A stretch of DNA of 64,000 bases from Cristatella mucedo. Lineage: Eukaryota; Bryozoa; Phylactolaemata; Cristatellidae. A model generated the notes under the pieces. It saw nothing but the letters and a program-made list of their open reading frames with translations, was not told the DNA's origin and did not search any database. The position numbers were made by a program, and so were the translations under genes. Location of the stretch: positions 60,001 to 124,000 of the forward strand of contig WPIO01000171.1 in assembly GCA_009760855.2 (NCBI GenBank), written 5' to 3'. Numbering within the stretch: the first letter of the stretch is position 1; the number at the start of each line of letters is the position of its first letter. Of this stretch, positions 36,261 through 47,252 are shown one piece after another.

Positions 36261-38637
36261 TGCCAGGTTGTTACAAACTAGTGTCATGTGGCAGTTGCAG
36301 TATTAATGAAGACAACCTTAGCAACTCATTCCTCGGCTCACCCTTCCCTGATATCTTTGCTTGGAAATATACTAAGCCCCTATACCAAATGATGGCTGGA
36401 CCTTATGGTAGCTGAACAGCTTTGTGGGGGCCAGTGCAGGTCAGAGATAAGCCGTACGGTTTTATGCAGCTGCTATGTTCGCGACTTGAGCACAGCTTTA
36501 AAGGATGAATCAATGCTTGCAATGCTCCTTTCCTGCAGGGTGACTGAAGTGTTTGCTTCCGGTCATGTGATCGTCTTAGTGCCTACACTTTATATTTTGT
36601 TCTTGTTACGCACATCTCTAATATTGTGAGATGAGGAGGATACGAGACTCCTTTCAGGTGCATATGGTCGGCAGGTGTGAATACGATCTCTTGTATTGCA
36701 CCCCTTATCGTTCATGAATCTGTTAACATCAGAGCTCTGATACATGTTGCAATTGTTTGTTAATTTTCTTTGGTTCTTCTAATAGGTTATACTTTTTTGT
36801 ACAGCTGTCTGACGACTAATGCACAGCAAAGTAAATTGTCACTTCATTTGCTGCCTAAAAGGCGGTGCAGCATTTCAAATACTGTAATAAATGAAAAAGC
36901 AGATTCCTAAATCAGCATCGTCATCAACTAGAGCATTCGAAAAGCTGCACATCATGTAAATGGAGACAGACAGAAACTGGGAGAGACAGACAAGGGATGC
37001 ATGCCCACTCACATGCATGCATGCATGATGCATGAATGCACAGAACGAATTACTGAGTGGGAGAGATGCATGCGGCAGAGGAGTAGAGAGCAAGAGCTGA
37101 GGGTGAGGTAGGTAGGTGTAAGAGACTGTTGCCAGCTCTCATCAACTGCCGGATCAGATGCCTGCTGTGTCTGCTGCCTAGCTCGAGACCAGCATTACGC
37201 TTTGATTATTAATCATGAATTGTTTCAATTAACGTATGTAGCTATCGATTCCTTTGCGCTGCTGCCACTAGCTCTGCTTCTGCTTGCTTAGGAGTCTCGG
37301 CCACGGCTGCTTTTGTTGCTGCCACCGACGCTGTTGCCTCGCGCTGTGGCAGTAGAGCTATTAATGTAAAGTCAGCTAGCAGCACAGTGAGGCTCCTTGG
37401 CTTCACTGTCTGTATCGATCAGCTGAGGAGGCAGAGCTTGAGTTTCTGTTTTGCCCCTGGTAGGGCCCTTGAAAGATTTCTTTGTTTTTGTTGGTCCAAT
37501 CACGGTATCTTTGGCTGATAAAGATGAACACAGCTTAACACTGGATGGATGGGGGCTGGAAGAGTCTATTTTATGCTCCTTCCCTCAGACACTGGCGACC
37601 TTGCTCATCTTAGACAACCGAGGCCGGGGACTTGAGTTCTGTGGCACATGTAAAGCACCTCGATAGAGATTAAGTTCCCTTAGGTCACTTTGCGAATGAA
37701 ATATGCTTTCTTCACAAGCTCACTGCTCGGCAGTTGCCTTGGGGGGAGGGGCTGCCACCTTAACTGCTGGGTGGATGCCTCGGGGTAGCTGGCCAGGCTT
37801 CAGTTGTGCTAGCTCCTTGTAGCTTGCTGATTCATGTCTGTGTGGGTATAGTTACTCGTTTAATCATGTTTGCATTTCTGTACGGGCCACTGCTCTGGCT
37901 TTTAGATGTAGCCAGAGATTAGGCCTCCTGCTTAGACGATCTACATAACCTAAATGGGCCGGCTGCTACAGGCACTGGATGCAACAACTTATAGGCAGGA
38001 GCAACACCACTTGGTTGGCAATGTTGCAGTATTTTAGTGTAATGCATGAGCTGTGTTTGTGTAAAGCAGAAGCACAGCCAGTATTGGGCCATTGAGGGTA
38101 GTCAAATGCTGACATCGAGCTGATCTCCAAATACTATATGGTTTACTGGGCTTGTCTGGGCAGTTAGTCTTGCTGGGCACCCATTTCGGATTATTCCAAG
38201 GTGAAGGGCTAGGGTCACTTTACCTCTCCCTAGGCTGGAGTCTTGGTTGTGCCGTGGAAGTGGCAGCATTTTACTTTGCTCCTAGTCTAGCTGCGACTGT
38301 TGATGACTCAATCAGCTGTCGGAATAATACACGCATGTCACGTGGCATCTGTAGGCATACCGGCAGCCGGCAAGCCATTGCCAAACGCTCAATGATCTGT
38401 ATGTGCGATGAGCTTGTACAGCTTGTGAACAGCCTTACAAGAAAAACACCCATGCTGCTACATCATCCAATCAGCTTATGTCTCATACAATGCTAGCTAG
38501 TGCTGTCTCTTATACCCGTATTCTAGTAATAACACATGCAAATCCCAAAGCTGGCAAATCTGACCTTGTCCCCACAGCTATGTGTTCAAGATAACATGGC
38601 AACCCCGATGTTTGTGTTTTTGCGTCTTGGGCCTGGG
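36261..38637. other. Unassigned DNA
   Basis: At 37,640-37,700 there is a SINE B/family A-like tail (GTAAAGCACCTCGATAGAGA..TTAAGTTCCC). At 37,005-37,040 there is a GCAT-rich run. No exon could be supported, although unrecognised 5' exons of ZMIZ could lie here. Confidence 0.35.
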
Positions 38638-38955
<318 letters not shown>

Positions 38956-39896
38956 AATTAAGAGGAAGAGTGGAGAGAAGAGGAGAGTGGTTAAAAGAGA
39001 CAGAAAGCAGAGGGGGAGAAAGAATGGAGAGGATAGAGTACACAGAGGAGCTAGAGAGAGATGAAAGGAATTGGAGAGAGAGAGAGACAGAGAGAGTGCA
39101 GTGTAGAGTTCAAAGACCTGTTTGTCTTTGTTTGGTATTTTCTTTCGAGGCTGTATCAGATCCTTCTCTTATTTGTGTCGCATTGCTGTATTTTTGCTAG
39201 ACTGTATCGCATGACCCCAGACTCACATAGTCCAGAAACCAATTTGCTCTCATAAGTCTGTCACTCGTTATTTATCACTGTCACAGCAGCTCCTGTGGAT
39301 GTAAGTGGCAATCCAAACGCGAGCAGCAGCTGCCATGACCGGCAGAGCGGTCTGGAGCAGACAGACAGCGGCCGGTTGATCAGCCGCTCAAGGGCGAGCA
39401 GGTTGCCGACGCGTACGCAGTTGGCAGCAGCCGCTCGAAGCAAATGCAACAAAGTTGAAACGACTAGGAAGCAGGCACGACAAAATGTGGTCTTGTCTTT
39501 GCATTGCTCGCCACCACTGCCGGGTCGTCATGAGTTCGATGCCGCAGGGGCACTCATGAGCTAGATTGCTGCTGCCGCCCGAGCAGATGGATGCCCTCTC
39601 CTGCACAGCAGGCCCCGCTCGATCCAGAAAGCTTGGCCTCCTTGGCAGCTCTGGCTGGCTGGGACTAGGGTTACGGCCACTGCAGCTCTGCTGTTGTTGG
39701 TGCTCGTGGGCGCTCGATGGCGGCGAGACAAGAGCAAAGCCCCCACAAGCGAGTTGTTGCATTGTCGACAACAGCTGTCTTGTACTGCATACAGGCAACA
39801 CAAGCGAGCGAGCATGCATACTGGTGTAGTGGCCGTCGTGTGTGCAGCTCCAGAGCACGTGGTTTGTACAGGCCGACCCACAGGCAGAAATTGAAT
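38956..39896. other. Presumed non-coding DNA
   Basis: Overlapping GC-rich frames on both strands (39,295-39,881, up to 156 codons) show no domain and no repeat match. Confidence 0.35.
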
Positions 39897-41655
39897 TTTA
39901 ATAATAATAATAGTAATATTGCACTTGATAAAGCGCCCTCAGAGAACTTAATCTCTTTCTAGGCGCTTTACATTTGCTGCAAAGTGATATGCAATAGAAT
40001 AGTAAGTAAAATAATGCTTGAAAAACAAACAAAATAAATAATATGGTTAGGGGTTACATGCACAGGGTCAGCATGCAAATGTGGTTAGTGGCAGCATGCA
40101 CAGTGTCAGCACGCATAAGCACATCAATGACGAATCACAGGGACCCACTAAATGCTGTCCTAAATAGGTTTGTTTTTAAGTTTCTTTTAAATGTGGTCAG
40201 GTCAGGGGATGTTCTGACGCAGGTCGGGAGGGAGTTCCAGGCTTTGGGAGCATACGAGCTAAATGCACGGTCTCCAAAGGACTTAAGGTTTGTACGAGGT
40301 ATTTCCAGACTGTTGGATTCCGAAAAGCGAGTGGTACGATGCTTGGCCTGATGGGGTAGTATATCTGAAAGATAGGCTGGAGCCATAGAATGAAGAGACC
40401 TAAAAGTGAGCGACAAAACCTTGAAGTCAATCCATTGCTTGACTGGTAGCCAGTGCAGGTGGGCGAGAAGTGGAGTAATGTGGCAACTGCGACGCTCACG
40501 ACAGACAAGCCTAGCTGCAGAGTTTTGCACCAGCTGCAATCGCCTGATCGCACATGCTGGTAGGCCAGTAAGCAGTGAGTTGCAGAAGTCGAGACGAGAT
40601 GTCACGAATGCATGGACCAGCTTGGACGTGATATCCTTATCTAAACAAGCTCTAATTTTAGCAATGTTATGAAGCTGAAAATAGGCAGATTTGACTGTGG
40701 AGCTGATGTGGTCGTCTAACGAGAGGTCGCTTTGGAATATGACACCTAGATTTCGAGCTGATTCAACTGGAGATATGCTGGCAGAGCCAATTTTGAAAGT
40801 CAGCCTTTCCAATTTCTGAATCACACTGGGTTTGCCCATAACTAGTAAGTTAGTTTTATCATCGTTAAGTTTTAGAAAATTTGCTGCCATCCATGTGTGG
40901 ATGTCATCAATGCATGCAGCTAGTGAGTTGAGAGAATTTGAGGTGCTCGAAGGCTGGGAGGGATCAAAGCAAAGGTACAACTGAGTGTCATCCGCATAGA
41001 AGTGAAAGCCTAGATTGTGCTTGGCAATCACATCAGCAAGAGGGAGAGTATAAACCGTGAAAAGAACCGGACCTAGCACAGAGCCCTGAGGTACTCCATA
41101 TTTTAGAGGTACTTCATATGATCTTTGTCCATTCACGTCAACATCTTTGTCCATTCACGTCAACACTCTGGAGTCTCCCACTGAGATAGGATCTGAACCA
41201 CTGCAGAGCAGTGCCAGTGATGCCCAGGCAAGATGAGAGGCGCTCTAGAAGTACTTTGTGATCGATGGTATCAAAAGCTGCCGAAAGATCGAGCAAAACA
41301 AGAAGAGACACTCTACCCATGTCTGCATTCCTAAGTAGGTCGTTGTATACCCGAAGCAATGCTGACTCTGTGGAGTGATTAGCTCTAAAGCCAGGCTGGA
41401 ACTTACTAGCAAGGTGTGAGGTTTCGATATAGGAGTTCAGCTGGTCTGCCACGACCTGTTCCAGAGTCTTTGATAAGAATGGTAGAAGGGAGACTGGGCA
41501 GTAGTTGCTTAAGTTCTCTTGGTCTAGTGTAGCTTTCTTGAGAAGTGGCCTGACTACAGCTTTTTTGAAAGGTGCTGGGACCTGACCTGAGGCTAATGAC
41601 ATATTAATGATGTTGGTTATGCATGGCAGCAGCAGATCATTTTGCAGCAAGGAAC
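39897..41655 (-). mobile_element. Family A LINE (L2-like), youngest-looking copy, 5'-truncated
   Basis: The minus strand encodes most of an RT and the full C-terminal domain. The RT begins near NIINMSLASGQVPAPFKKA, with the first catalytic block LLVLLDLSAAFDTIDHK, then GVPQGSVLGPVLF and the catalytic FYADDTQLYL. After that come LLVMGKPSVIQKL and the C-terminal domain ending KTNLFRTAFSGS. The tail ends in a conserved hairpin and (ATT)n at 39,897-39,920. There are two frames (245 and 339 codons); they are out of register only because 22 bases (ATCTTTGTCCATTCACGTCA plus AC) are tandemly duplicated at 41,121-41,164. The endonuclease domain is missing. The copy is near-identical to 62,061-63,015. 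Confidence 0.9.
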
Positions 41656-42689
41656 ACGTCACATCACGTGCCGGCAAGGAGCTGACCCGGTGGCCAGAAG
41701 GAAGGAACCGGGGATCGCTATGACACGCCCACACCTTGCCACTGCTAGTCGTTAGCACAGCCGTCTGGCTCACGGTGGGACTCGGCCAGAGCAGCTGCTT
41801 TGCCTGCACTACGCTACTGCCTCTGCTCGACCTATGCTGGACTGGGGGGGGGGTAGGCTGCCTTGGCCTCCCCACTCTCTCCCACCCATTTTGGCTGACC
41901 GTGTAAAGGGAGTGAGAGCCCCTTGGCTACCATCGGCCCCCACCTTTGCTGGCTCTGCTATCGATGACACGTGTCCAGCCCTAGCTTGAAAGCTGATTGG
42001 CTCTGCCCCAAGTTGGCAGTGTGTTCAGTGAGCTGCCTGGAGGCATTGAGCTGCTTTCGCTAGCAGCTCAATGCCTATCTTTCCGTCTGAGGGTGGCTCC
42101 TTAGCAGTTAGATTCCCTCAGCCTCCGGCGGTGCACTGCTCCGACAGCCTTCCTGCTGTGCTCGCCCAGTTGCATTGGAAAGCTGGGCACAGGCTTTGCT
42201 AGGCAAGCATTCAGGTTGTGCTGGCAGGGCAGCATCGATTGCTGGCACAGATCTTGGCCCGGAGGCCTAGCAGTGACCGTCACGTGACACTCACCCTCCC
42301 CACTACCACTGCTTTCTCCAGGTGGTTTATTTAGCGACTCCAGAGGACTCCGGTGAATGAGTGAGTGAGTGCTGCATCTCTGCCGTATGCAGCAGTTTCT
42401 GCTGCTGGTGCCCGGATGCTCGAGCAGCCTCGTTGTGGTGAGCAGGCAGGCCATGGATAGGTCAACTGTCAAGGCAGCAGCATCAGCTTGGCCTAGTTGC
42501 CCACTTTAGTGGCTGAGCCTCTGCTGTATTGTAGTCACACCTCGAGGCTGGGGTGGGGGAGGGTCCTCTTCGATAATGGCTGCAAGTTTAAAAGATTCAT
42601 TGAGAATACCACTTCCACGGCTAGGCGGTCACGTTTGCGATCCCTGTTTGATCCCCGATAGCTCGGCAACGGCTATCAAAAAGAGCCAC
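41656..42689. other. Unassigned DNA
   Basis: No exon supported. At 42,625-42,695 a degenerate SINE A-like body (CGATCCCTGTTTGATCCCCG, then CGGCTATCAAAAAGAG) may be present. Confidence 0.35.
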
Positions 42690-43200
42690 TAAGCTGCTTG
42701 GTCCAGCCAAGTGTCTCCTTTGCTAAGGGAGTTTCGATGGCTCCCAGTCGCTCAGCAGCTACAGAGCACAATTCTTACCCTGACCCGGAACTCTCACCAC
42801 GGCTTGGCTTCGTCCTACTTAGCTGAATTGTTGCATCAGTTTCAGCCTCCTCATGCCAGAAAGTGCCTATGCAGGCAATAAATTACCTGTCCCATTCCCA
42901 AGCTGAGCAACAGCTGGCAACAGAGGCTTCTGCTCTGCAGGTTACTGCTGAAATGCTGAGCTTACTTCAGCAATTCTTATGCGGTAACATCTTCTGTTCA
43001 GCTGCCCACTTCGGGACCTCCTTTCCAGCAGTCCCGAGCTGCTACTTCAATGCTGCACTCATCTACTGCCCTCCTGACACAGCCGTACTTCTAACACGGT
43101 CTTTCTTGTATCTGATGAAGACTGTTGGCTACCGTGTGGCGCTCTAGAGCCGAGAGCCACTCAGGCTTCGACTGCTGCGCTCTAGAGAAAGCTTCAGAAA
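42690..43200 (+). mobile_element. Family B LINE 3' end, decayed
   Basis: The plus strand follows the family B C-terminus: GTCCAGCCAAGTGTCTCCTT, GAACTCTCACCACGGCTTGG (compare NSHHGLA), the SYLAELLHQFQPPHA-like stretch, CAATTCTTATGCGGTAACAT, and GACTGTTGGCTACCGTGTGG near the 3' end. Frames are broken. Confidence 0.6.
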
Positions 43201-44649
43201 GTGTAACACTTGTTCAGTCCTCGGAGCTTTGAGCTGTGGCAGACAAAGATACATTAGAATAAGTTACATCACATCGTCGACGGTGATGTGGCAGGCATAT
43301 TTCCCTATCGTCAGGTTGAACGAGGCAGCGCAGCTCCAGCGAGTCAGGTGGCTCCGTGTGTCTGCTCACCCCTCGCAGGGACCGTCCCGCCAGTTGCCAG
43401 AGCCGTGCCAGCTCTGTGCCACACTTATCGAAGCAGCAGCAGTGCTTGGATGCTAGGCTGCGCGAAGGCTGTGTGCAGGTCAAGGACGACCGATCAGTGC
43501 TCCGTTCGCACGGCTGACCTCCGGCTGCCTTGCGGCTTGGTCGAAAAAAATCGAGCCAGATAGCACCGGCAAATATCACCGTGATAGCCCAAGCCAGTGA
43601 GGAAGGTGCATAGTAGCTTCGTCGCTGGGAGTCGACCGAACGAGAGCTTCTCAGAGGCATTAAGGTTTGACGAGGTTCTGGGTAAGTCGGAGCGAGAGAA
43701 CGAATTACCTAAAAGTGTGAAGGTCGAGAACTCGAATTCTGCTGCAGCATGCTGCCCGCCGAGATCCAGGGCAGGTCAGAAATAGGTGGCCAAATGCACG
43801 AGCTTGGCTCCTCCAGCCTACTTGCTCAGGTAGTGTAGCCGGCTCGGCTGCTGCTCTCTGCTGCTGCCAGATGGTGATTGCTGGCAGGCTGAAGCCATGG
43901 ATATCAGCAGCTGCAGGCTTGTCTTCCTTCCCCTCCTTGCTACGCACGCATGGCACGCCCCTCATAGGACCAAAGCCGTGCCATCCAGTGCCATTCACAA
44001 GAATCAGTCTCTGCCCTAGAGATTCCTGTTAGCAGAGCGTCACTCCAGACTCTTCATGGGCAAGAGGAGGAGGGGCAATGAGTAGGGGCAAGAGGAGGAG
44101 GGGCAATGAGTAGGGGCAAGAGGGAGGGGCAATGAGTAGGGGTGATGGTGCCTTGAAGCAGCAGCAGCAGCTGCTGCTGCTTCTAGTGCCCTTGCACTGC
44201 AGGCAGTGTGTGCCTGTGCCGGTGACGGTTGGTTGACACGTCAGCTGCTGCCACTGTTTCTCATCCTCGGGGAGGGGGAAGCTGATGCGTTCAGCATCTG
44301 TCGGGAGGCCTGCAGCTTGCTCGGCCTGCCACCGGATGTGTAAGCAGTTTCCGGGGTGGTGGGGGGGTGCACCAGCACACACTTGCCTGGTAGATACTGA
44401 GGACGTGCAAGCGCCCGCTCGGCCTCAGCGTGCGAACTTGCCCGCTTTTACCTAGCCTTTTTGTCGGCGGCACCGTGCCTCTTGTGCTGCCTCTGCTTCA
44501 CCAGTCGCGAGTCCGGCTTGAGCCCTAGTCTTAGTTTACGGAGACCCGGACTGCAGCACTCCCAGAGCGTGCGCTATTACTGCTGGCAGCTGCACCGTGC
44601 ACCACCGTCGGACGGTGCACTTAGCTTAGTCCTTAGAGCAGTGCTTGGT
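43201..44649. other. Unassigned GC-rich DNA
   Basis: A 148-codon minus-strand frame (43,660-43,214) and others show no domain. A short minisatellite lies at 44,058-44,139. Confidence 0.35.
44058..44139. repeat. 28-bp minisatellite, about 3 copies
   Basis: The unit begins GGGCAAGAGGAGGAGGGGCA and ends ATGAGTAG; two perfect copies are followed by one with a 2-base deletion. Confidence 0.85.
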
Positions 44650-44775
44650 AATAATAAAAATAATAAGAATGCACTTGATAAAGCGCCCTCAGAGAACTCA
44701 ATCTCTTCCTAGGCACTTTACATTTGCTGCAAAGGGAACCGCGATTGAATCGTGAGTAATATCATGCTTGGTAGG
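44650..44775 (-). mobile_element. Family A LINE 3' tail, little decayed
   Basis: AATAATAAGAATGCACTTGA, then TAAAGCGCCCTCAGAGAACT and CACTTTACATTTGCTGCAAA match the tail of the 39.9 kb copy almost exactly. The insertion is truncated to about 120 bases. Confidence 0.8.
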
Positions 44776-45331
44776 GGAAGCAGTGCCGTCTTCCTCTGCC
44801 CTTCAACCTCTACCTGATCTCCCCTGTGTGCTGCTGTGTAGCTGCAAGCCATGCCTCACTTAGTGATAATTATAATAAAAATAACACGACCTGTGATCAT
44901 TAACACAGGGTATCCGACCGAGCTTCCCAGTGTTGAGAAGAAGTGTGACGTACCCCGAAGCTCCTGAAGACTAGGCTAGAGCCCACTGCGAGCAAACTAG
45001 CCGAGGGTGTGTGTATGATTCCGAGGCTGCCTGCCTGGCATGTCAAGTCACTGTGTCGACTTGCTACAACGGATATTGGCCAAAGGTCTGCCACAAGTGT
45101 TCGATAACTTTGGTTGCTTCGGCATGCTTTCCGGCTGCGAAACCAACTCCAACAATTCCAGAGGGGTTTGTAGTTACGGGTCTTCAAGGGCAAAATTGTG
45201 TGCATACACTCTTGTAATCTAGATGAGCACTCGGACTGAGCGATGGGCACTTTAAACGTCAGGCTTCCAACGGGTACTTGCCGAATTCGTTCGAATGTCA
45301 CCAGGCCCGGCTATACATGGCTAAGCAGTGA

Positions 45332-45335
<4 letters not shown>

Positions 45336-45378
<43 letters not shown>
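45336..45378. repeat. (TG)n microsatellite
   Basis: About 42 bases of TG. Confidence 0.95.
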
Positions 45379-45379
<1 letters not shown>

Positions 45380-45469
45380 CCGCTAGTATAGTAATAATAA
45401 TAATAATATTGCACTTGATAGCACGTATTTAGAAAGCTTATTTCGATCATTCTATTGTACGATGAAAAC

Positions 45470-45570
45470 CGTTGGACTTATTGGTTGTGTAGCCCAGGGG
45501 GAAAGATGCTTGCACTTAGCTAGCGAGCCAGGGCGTGGTTTCAAGTCCTCTAGGGCCAATTCTTCATTGT
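45470..45570 (+). mobile_element. tRNA-like SINE head, diverged
   Basis: TTGGTTGTGTAGCCCAGGGG (A-box-like) followed by GCGTGGTTTCAAGTCCTCTA (B-box-like). It resembles a SINE head, but the body is not recognisable and it may belong to a family not otherwise seen here. Confidence 0.4.
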
Positions 45571-45634
45571 CGGCTGGAAGCTGGTGCAATAACGTTACGA
45601 CCCTACTGCTGCAACGTAAATGTGACAGCAACAA

Positions 45635-45745
45635 CAATAATGATAACCCTAAGACGTCTGTATAGCACCGCTAGGGAACTAAGTCTCATTCCAGGCACTT
45701 TACATGTGCTTGACAGGAAGCATGTCAATGTTTAGTGATAACACA
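45635..45745 (-). mobile_element. Family A LINE 3' tail, decayed
   Basis: GTATAGCACCGCTAGGGAAC, TAAGTCTCATTCCAGGCACT and TTACATGTGCTTGACAGGAA on the plus strand are the complement of the family A tail. Confidence 0.6.
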
Positions 45746-46344
45746 AACAGTGTCCGTGTGCATAAGCCAAGGAATCAGCCGGTGTTTACTTTAAGTAGCA
45801 CAAGGCTGGTCCGGGATGGCTTGGCTTCACAGCTCTCTCCCGAGCCACTTCGTAGTCTACTGCAGTAGCCAGGGCAGTGCAGCTCTAGGGCTATAGCTGC
45901 TGCTGTCGTGGTCCTAGAGCTACACTGCTGCTGTGGCTTCCAGCCACTGCCTTCAGTGCCGTGCCGTGCCTGGCCAAGCTGAGCAGAGCTAATTACATTC
46001 ACCACAACCGTCTTCTTGTGGCCTGAGGATGCACCACCTGCAGAGCCTGTGCTGCTCTGCCGTTGTATGGCAGGATGCTGCTGTCAGTGGCTCAGGTGAG
46101 CCATCATTGTGTGCGATCACTGGGCTTCATTAGCTGCAGCTACCGGCTAGCTACCGGCTCAGTGAGTTGTCTGTAAGAGGGAGAGGGAGGCAAGAGGGAG
46201 TATGGATAGATTGACGACTCTCCTTTCCTTGGTCAGAGTGGCTGTAAGGAGTACACATGGCATCTGAAACTTGTCGGCAACATTACTGAGCTTCCACATG
46301 TAGCTGCTGCTGCTGGAAAGGAGTGGTTTTGGCCTGTGCTGAGT

Positions 46345-46515
46345 CTTATGGCTGACTGGGTAAGGCGGTTGCTTTTCACGACCTCGGCCCCGAGATCGTG
46401 GGTTCGAATCCTGCGGTGGGCGATCCTTTATCGCCACTGCAAGCGGTGGTGGTAGTCGTAAAGGCTCTTTCTTATACAAAAGGAGGCTGTTAAATCAGCA
46501 AGCATCTATTTTTTT
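46345..46515 (+). mobile_element. SINE A
   Basis: The copy has an A-box-like TGGCTGACTGGGTAAGGCGG and a perfect B box GGTTCGAATCC at 46,401-46,411. The pre-B-box hairpin (CACGACCTCGG / CCGAGATCGTG) has one mismatch. The body reads GCGATCCTTTATCGCCACTG, and it has a T-rich tail. It is very similar to the 26 kb copy. Confidence 0.85.
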
Positions 46516-46639
46516 TTAAGGCAGCCCCCTCCCTGTCCGGACAGCAGTGCAGGTACTAGTGCCGGTACTGCAGGTACAGCATTGTACTACTGCCGTGCTC
46601 CAGCACCCAACTTACTTGGGAGCAGCTGGAAAAGGGAGG

Positions 46640-46846
46640 ACTCGGTCTATTGTACACAATGTTGACTCAGCAGCCAAGGCTGTAGCATTGCAGGCAGCAA
46701 TAGCAGCCACGGAGGCAGGAGTTGGCTGCACAGCAGCCGAAGCAGCAGCAGCAGTAGCAGCTGAGGCAGCAGTAGCTAAGACAGCAACAGTAGCAGATGC
46801 TGAGACAGCAGCGAAGGCAGCAGTAGTAGCAGCAGAGAAAGTATAA
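46640..46846 (+). repeat. Degenerate GCA-rich repeat
   Basis: About 200 bases of imperfect GCA/GCC/GAG triplets give an open Ala-rich frame (46,547-46,846, 99 codons). There is no start context, splice evidence or family match, so I treat it as triplet-repeat drift rather than a gene. Confidence 0.5.
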
Positions 46847-47058
46847 CTTAGCTTCTGGGCTGCCTGCTGGTGTCTTGCAAAGCAGGCCCCCTCAAGCCCA
46901 AGACTGGGGTCAGAGGTTAATCAGCAGTATAGTACTTCCCTCGGCACCATCAGCAGCAAGCAGCCGGTGAGAAGAACCTGGCCTCTGCTTGCTGGGCTGC
47001 TGAGGCTCCAGCCAATCGCAAGGATCCTAGCCTTGGCAGAAAGCAAGCACTCAGCTGC

Positions 47059-47252
47059 CTCTCTCTCTCTCTCTCACCCTCACTCTCTCTCCCTTCCTGT
47101 TTCTGTCTGTCTAGCTCTGTCTGTCTGTCTGTCTGTCTCTCACTCTCACTCTCTCCCTCTCTCTCTCTCCCTCCTGTTTCTGTCTGTCTGTCTCTCTCCC
47201 CCTCTCTCTCCCCCTCTCTCTCCCCCTCTCTCTCCTCCTCCCTCCCTCTCTG
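47059..47252. repeat. Mixed (TC)n/(TCTG)n/(CCTCTCTC)n tract
   Basis: An imperfect polypyrimidine run with TCTG and CCCCTCTC subrepeats. Confidence 0.9.

Noticed and set aside
40135-41875. Host gene encoding a reverse-transcriptase-like protein
   Set aside because: It is a dispersed LINE copy with a 3' microsatellite tail, 5' truncation and many related copies in the window.
43214-43660. 148-codon minus-strand ORF
   Set aside because: No domain, repeat match or conserved motif; neighbouring plus-strand frames are equally open.
46547-46846. 99-residue Ala-rich ORF
   Set aside because: It follows imperfect GCA triplets, with no homology, no splice sites and no start context that I can support.
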